The notes under the pieces are model-generated. The model searched no databases. It saw only the letters and a list, made by a program, of their open reading frames with translations, and was not told where the DNA came from. Both the position numbers and the translations under genes were made by a program. DNA of 64,000 nt, from positions 16,723,856 through 16,787,855 of the forward strand of contig NC_135246.1 in assembly GCF_947623445.1 (NCBI RefSeq), given 5' to 3'. The DNA comes from Clavelina lepadiformis. Lineage: Eukaryota > Chordata > Ascidiacea > Aplousobranchia > Clavelinidae. This document shows, piece after piece, positions 60,272 to 64,000 of the stretch (position 1 is the first letter of the stretch; each line of letters begins with the position of its first letter).

Positions 60272-61240
60272 ATGTCTCGACTTATCACTTTGTTTCTGTT
60301 GGTCTCTTCGGTGGCGCTAGCTTATGGAAGTTATGGTTATGGTTATGGTGAGTTTAATAGAGTGTCGTTTAGTATATTAAAAGAATTTTAAAAAAAACTG
60401 TATCTTACGCTACTACTCCGAGCTTTAGCTATTCATTTGTTGCTTTCAGATCATTGCTATAATAAGGTTTACCACAAAACGTGCCACCCAAATGCTGTGT
60501 GCAAGAAATGGTTTTTCAGCTATAGATGCGTGTGCAAGAAAGGTTTTGTTGGAAACGGATACCACTGCCAGCGTAAGTAAATTTTCAAATTTCTAAATTT
60601 TAGAAAAATATGCGACACATGAACGAACCAACATGTTTGACCTTCATAAACAAGACAATTTTCTGTCTCCAGCAATTTGCCAATGTCCTCCATATTCCAA
60701 ATGTTTCTACAACATACTGAAAGGGTATTTTTGCAAATGCAATCCAGGTTTAATCAGACGTGGAAACAGTTGTGTCGGTAAGATACAGAACGACGTTAGC
60801 CGCTGTGTAAAGTTAATAGAATATTTTTGAAACGTAACTATACGTTTCCAAAGTTTCAAGGCTCTCAGTGAAGGAAATTAGAAATTAAATGTAAAGATAA
60901 ACAAATAAACACTTCTTTTGTTTCAGATCCCTGTTACAGCAAACACTACCAGCATGGTTGCCACAAACATGCCGTGTGCAAAAGGTGGGGTCTTTCCTAC
61001 AGATGTTCGTGCAAATACGGATACCACGGAAATGGTTACGACTGCAAAGGTATGTAGCAGTGTATGATCATTTATTAAAAGGATTACATTATGACATTAT
61101 CTTGCTGTTTCCATGTTGAAGTTTTTAAAGAATTTTAATAGATTTGTTTTACTTAAAAGTATTAAATTGTATTTACGATAATTAATTCCACACTTGGCTG
61201 TTTACATATACGTCATATACCTATAGGCCATGCTTATTAA
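60272..61240 (+). CDS. EGF gene I: small secreted protein with three EGF-like modules
   Basis: Five exons: 60272-60347, 60450-60572, 60673-60777, 60927-61049 and 61227-61240. They total 441 nt (146 residues), phase 1. The signal peptide is MSRLITLFLLVSSVALA, followed by a short Gly/Tyr run (YGSYGYGYG) unlike the other genes. Modules 1 and 3 are related to each other (DHCYNKVYHKTCHPNAVC; DPCYSKHYQHGCHKHAVC, each with YRCxCKxGFxGNGYxC). Module 2 is divergent (ICQCPPYSKC). The last exon is inferred from an acceptor ctatag followed by GHAY and TAA. It is short, and its acceptor is only moderate, but an AATAAA soon after supports it. Confidence 0.8.
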
Positions 61241-61331
61241 GGAAAATCCTGAAGTTGACAAGAAGAAAGAAAGAAAAGTTTTACCGTAAAATTCTCGAAT
61301 CTGATTTGCCTCGTTTACCGTCTATTATTGT

Positions 61332-61337
61332 AATAAA
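61332..61337 (+). terminator. Poly(A) signal of EGF gene I
   Basis: AATAAA about 90 nt after the inferred stop codon of gene I. Confidence 0.5.
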
Positions 61338-62456
61338 ATGAATTTTGTGAACATATCATTTGTATATTAATTGCAGTAAGCCAATTTAAGCTGTTTTTAA
61401 AAGTAAGCGCTTCTGTATGTGCATGTAATAACTTTGAAAAAAAATCAACAGTTGATTCCAGCGTATACCTTTTGAAGAAAAAAAGATTATAATATAAAAC
61501 ATGTGAAAGTGAAAATTAAAAAAACATGAAAGTTTAACCTTGAAACGCCTTTGTCGGTCTCTAGTGACTCGAGTTGTCTTTTCTTTTCCCATATCTCTTT
61601 GGGCGTCTATCAGCAGCGTGTGTGACTTCCAGTATTCTGAAAGCATTTAATCTTCTCCCATTTCACTTTTATTGTTTTAAAAATATTCCACTAGTAAAAC
61701 AGTGACTGAAGTTTTAGAAGAAAAAACCTATAGTGCCTCCAGAGACCCAAGTTAGGTGAAAGTGTAACTTTTTTCGAATAGTAACTTTTTTTTTCTAAAG
61801 TAACTTTGGAAGTACAGGAAATATTAATCATTAGGAAACCACGAGCCTATAAGCGCTATGATATTGCTGTCACACAATTCAACGATCTACAAAACGCTTC
61901 AAGTAATAATTTGTGGTTAACCGTTTGTTGTTATTAGTTTTACTTATATTATACCTAAATTAACATCATTTACCAAACTTCATCAAAATTCAAAGAAAAC
62001 AACATAACAAATATTTGTTAGGCGGTCTGACCGACAAAAGAGAGATAACAGTCCACTCAGAGTAAAGCAAAACCGCTACGATTACTATTTAGCTACATGC
62101 GCATATAATATAACTAAGAAATTATGCTTTTTGACATGTAGGCAAATTTTGTTGCAATGAATAACACAGCCTATGTCTGAAACAACAAACCAAGTGTAAC
62201 AACAGCCTTGCCGCATAGAGTAGTTGCTAAATATGCAAACAAATGTAACACCTTCAACAAAAATCTTTAACGGCTTACCTTAAAATTCAGGACATTGTAA
62301 AAGGCATGGTTGACTGATCGTCCATCCATCCGGAAAAAACCAAAACTATGATGCCTAGTTGAGTTGCCATCGACAAATTAGCTATGTTTTAGCGAAACGT
62401 ACCAAGTTGTAGCAGCATGCTCTTGGTCAGATCGGTCAACAAGTAAGATAATAACG
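61338..62456. other. Intergenic region downstream of gene I
   Basis: AT-rich. The frame on the - strand at 61386-61646 lacks recognisable features. Nothing else supported. Confidence 0.45.
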
Positions 62457-62464
62457 CCTATAGG

Positions 62465-62807
62465 CAGGGTTGCCATCAGTCTCAACTCAAAAATAAGGAC
62501 GACTAGAAAATGAACGAGGAATACCACCTTAAACAGTGTACAACAAGAGAAAGCAACCAATGTTCCTAAAAAAAAAAAAAAAAAAACAAGACACTATCTG
62601 CATGTTCATAATTTTGGTATCTCTTTGGTACAAAATGGTATCGTAAAGGTGACAAAATAAGGACAAAAGTGCCCACCTCCGCCCTAAAAATAAGGACGAA
62701 AGTGAAAATAAGGACATTTCTTAGAAATAAGGACAAACATATTTTCTAAGACACGGACCTTTAAAATAAGGACAAATCTTATAAATAAGGACGGTATGGC
62801 AACCCTG
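62465..62807. mobile_element. Non-autonomous hAT-like MITE, 343 bp, with an internal AAATAAGGAC repeat
   Basis: Perfect 12-bp terminal inverted repeats (CAGGGTTGCCAT at 62465-62476 and its complement at 62796-62807) are flanked by identical 8-bp target duplications, cctatagg (62457-62464 and 62808-62815). The CAGGG...CCCTG ends and the 8-bp duplication mark the hAT superfamily. Inside, aaataaggac occurs seven times: 62491, 62655, 62688, 62706, 62725, 62764 and 62783. There is also an A tract near 62567-62586. It encodes no transposase. The intact ends suggest a fairly recent insertion. Confidence 0.85.
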
Positions 62808-62815
62808 CCTATAGG

Positions 62816-63715
62816 CCTATACATTTAATTAACGAAATGAAACTAATCGCAAAAATAATCGTCAGGTTAGTCAAAATGTGAACTAATTGCCCCAATGTAA
62901 GAAACGCAATTGTTTATATAAAGTACTTTATAGTAATCAACTTAAATGAGAACTTAAAGAAAATAGGTAAGAGGCAAGGGGTTTGCCGCCAAAGTTTCAA
63001 CAGGAATTGTTTTGAAAATTGATAAGTTTGTTGCATGTCTGAGGAAAATTGTCTGAAAATCGGGTTAAATTTTAAATAAGCAGTCAAATTGTAAAATACG
63101 AGCCTGCTCATTACTTTAGGATACAACAAGATACTTAACATTCGTGATGCCTCAAACAACGCGTCACGTTTTTAAAAAGAAAGCCTTGTTGCCATATCAT
63201 GTGCAGTAAGTTTTGTAGCTGCAGTTTTTAGTACAGTAGTTTAGTCTTTTAAAGTTTTGAACATTCCAATGAATAATTAGTTGGACCAATTGAATAGATT
63301 AACTTATATACAAGGTCACTGACATGGAAGTATACGGCTATACGTCATTCATATTGGTCGTTCTATGGAAAGGTAAGACTTAGGCAGGGTAACGTTGTCT
63401 TCATATTATCTCGAGGGATAAGCAAAGCACCCTAAGCGATAGCTTATTTGATAGCTAAGCTGGAACCTTACACAGGTCAAAAGAAAGTCTTGGTTTTAAT
63501 AGAAATGTTGTCATAAACAAGAGGTTTCATCAACTTTTGTTCGTACTTCAAGTAGATGTGCAGAAAAAGTTTTGCCTTCAGTAAAAATCTTGCAACCGAA
63601 GGGCATGAGTCGTACATCAAGATACTATCAAACGCATTTGGATAAAATAAAATTATTTTGTAGCTTTTATGCAAGTCAACAATAATTTGATTAAAACATT
63701 AAGCAAAGCTGCATC
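62816..63715. other. Region upstream of the sulfotransferase start
   Basis: Mostly non-coding. One signal-like exon candidate occurs: ATG 63324 to 63372 (MEVYGYTSFILVVLWK), with a good phase-1 donor gtaagact. No AG in the remaining 340 bp joins it in frame to the ATG at 63716. So it is either a leader or untranslated exon, part of another gene, or chance. Confidence 0.3.
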
Positions 63716-64000
63716 ATGAAGGTCATTGTGGCGGGATTTTCGAAAACCGGAACGAAGTCACTTAACGCAGCACTGACCCAACTTGGGTACAAAGTTTATG
63801 ACTTTCCAGAGCACTTTTGGTTTGCGAACGCGGAATGGGAAAAGATGATGACGTTTGGAGGTTCTCCAGAGAAAATTCGACAATTGCACGAAGATGTAGA
63901 CGCGTGTTGTGACTTGCCTGCCGCTTATTTTTGGGATGAATTGCTGAAACTGTTTCCTCAAGCTAAGGTTGCGTGTTGTAGAGTTGTGTTTATTATGTTA
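63716..64000 (+). CDS. P-loop sulfotransferase-like protein (Sulfotransfer_4 type), partial, runs off the window
   Basis: The ATG at 63716 begins MKVIVAGFSKTGTKSL, then LTQLGYKVYDFPEHF. The GxxKTGTKSL loop is the PAPS-binding 5'-phosphosulfate loop of this family, and the following LGYxVYDFPEH is typical of the branch abundant in tunicates and other marine animals, often mislabelled as NAD-dependent epimerase. Further text (CCDLPAAYFWDELLKLFPQAK) matches the segment before the 3'-phosphate motif. A possible donor at AAG|gttgcg (about 63968) may end the first exon, because the sequence after it no longer resembles the family. Only about 85-95 of the usual 220-280 residues are in the window. 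Substrate unknown. Confidence 0.82.
   Translation, partial: MKVIVAGFSKTGTKSLNAALTQLGYKVYDFPEHFWFANAEWEKMMTFGGSPEKIRQLHEDVDACCDLPAAYFWDELLKLFPQAKVACCRVVFIML

Overview
The window looks like nuclear DNA of an ascidian tunicate, most plausibly Ciona or a close relative. The reasons are AT-rich sequence, small exons with short GT-AG introns, single-copy animal genes (THUMPD1, an executioner caspase), large tandem families of secreted EGF-repeat proteins, and a Sulfotransfer_4-type gene. That identification is an inference from content; no search was run. Every gene I can support is on the + strand.

Layout. At 105-435 there is a degraded hAT-like DNA transposon. At 1059-2018 an intronless THUMPD1 homologue is followed 164 bp later by a six-exon executioner caspase (2183-4514), a spacing that suggests a tunicate-type operon. 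About 4.6 kb of almost empty DNA follows. From 9185 to 61240 the window is a cluster of nine tandem genes for secreted EGF-module proteins, here called A to I. I reconstructed them exon by exon from Cys patterns and splice sites. Nearly every exon carries one EGF module, both ends are in phase 1, and the assembled reading frames close on a stop codon.

The cluster holds several subfamilies. A (9185-14269; 18 modules) and B (18368-25600; 14 modules) end in a somatomedin B domain and a short basic tail. C (27785-28763; 5' end unsure) and its decayed copy at 30360-31720 form a second group. D (33373-34625) and E (37240-38896) are small paralogues ending in RYPW. F (41098-44131), G (48507-50359) and H (56249-58162) share a module order that includes a two-module exon in F and H. 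I (60272-61240) is a three-module protein. Between G and H there are three old, diverged tandem copies of a non-coding unit of about 1.5 kb. A 162-bp hAT-like MITE lies at 50823-50984 and a 343-bp one, with perfect 8-bp target duplications, at 62465-62807. The window ends inside a P-loop sulfotransferase gene starting at 63716.

How the genes relate. THUMPD1 (tRNA acetylation adaptor) and the caspase (apoptosis) are housekeeping-type neighbours. The EGF cluster is a birth-and-death gene family. It shows recent exon duplication (in B), exon-level homogenisation (F and H exon 4), module loss (G, D), decayed modules (near 11962 and 15898) and a whole decayed gene copy. No function is assigned to the cluster from sequence alone. 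Secreted EGF-repeat proteins are known in ascidians among egg vitelline-coat proteins (HrVC70 type) and metamorphosis factors (Hemps type), which gives testable but unproven ideas.
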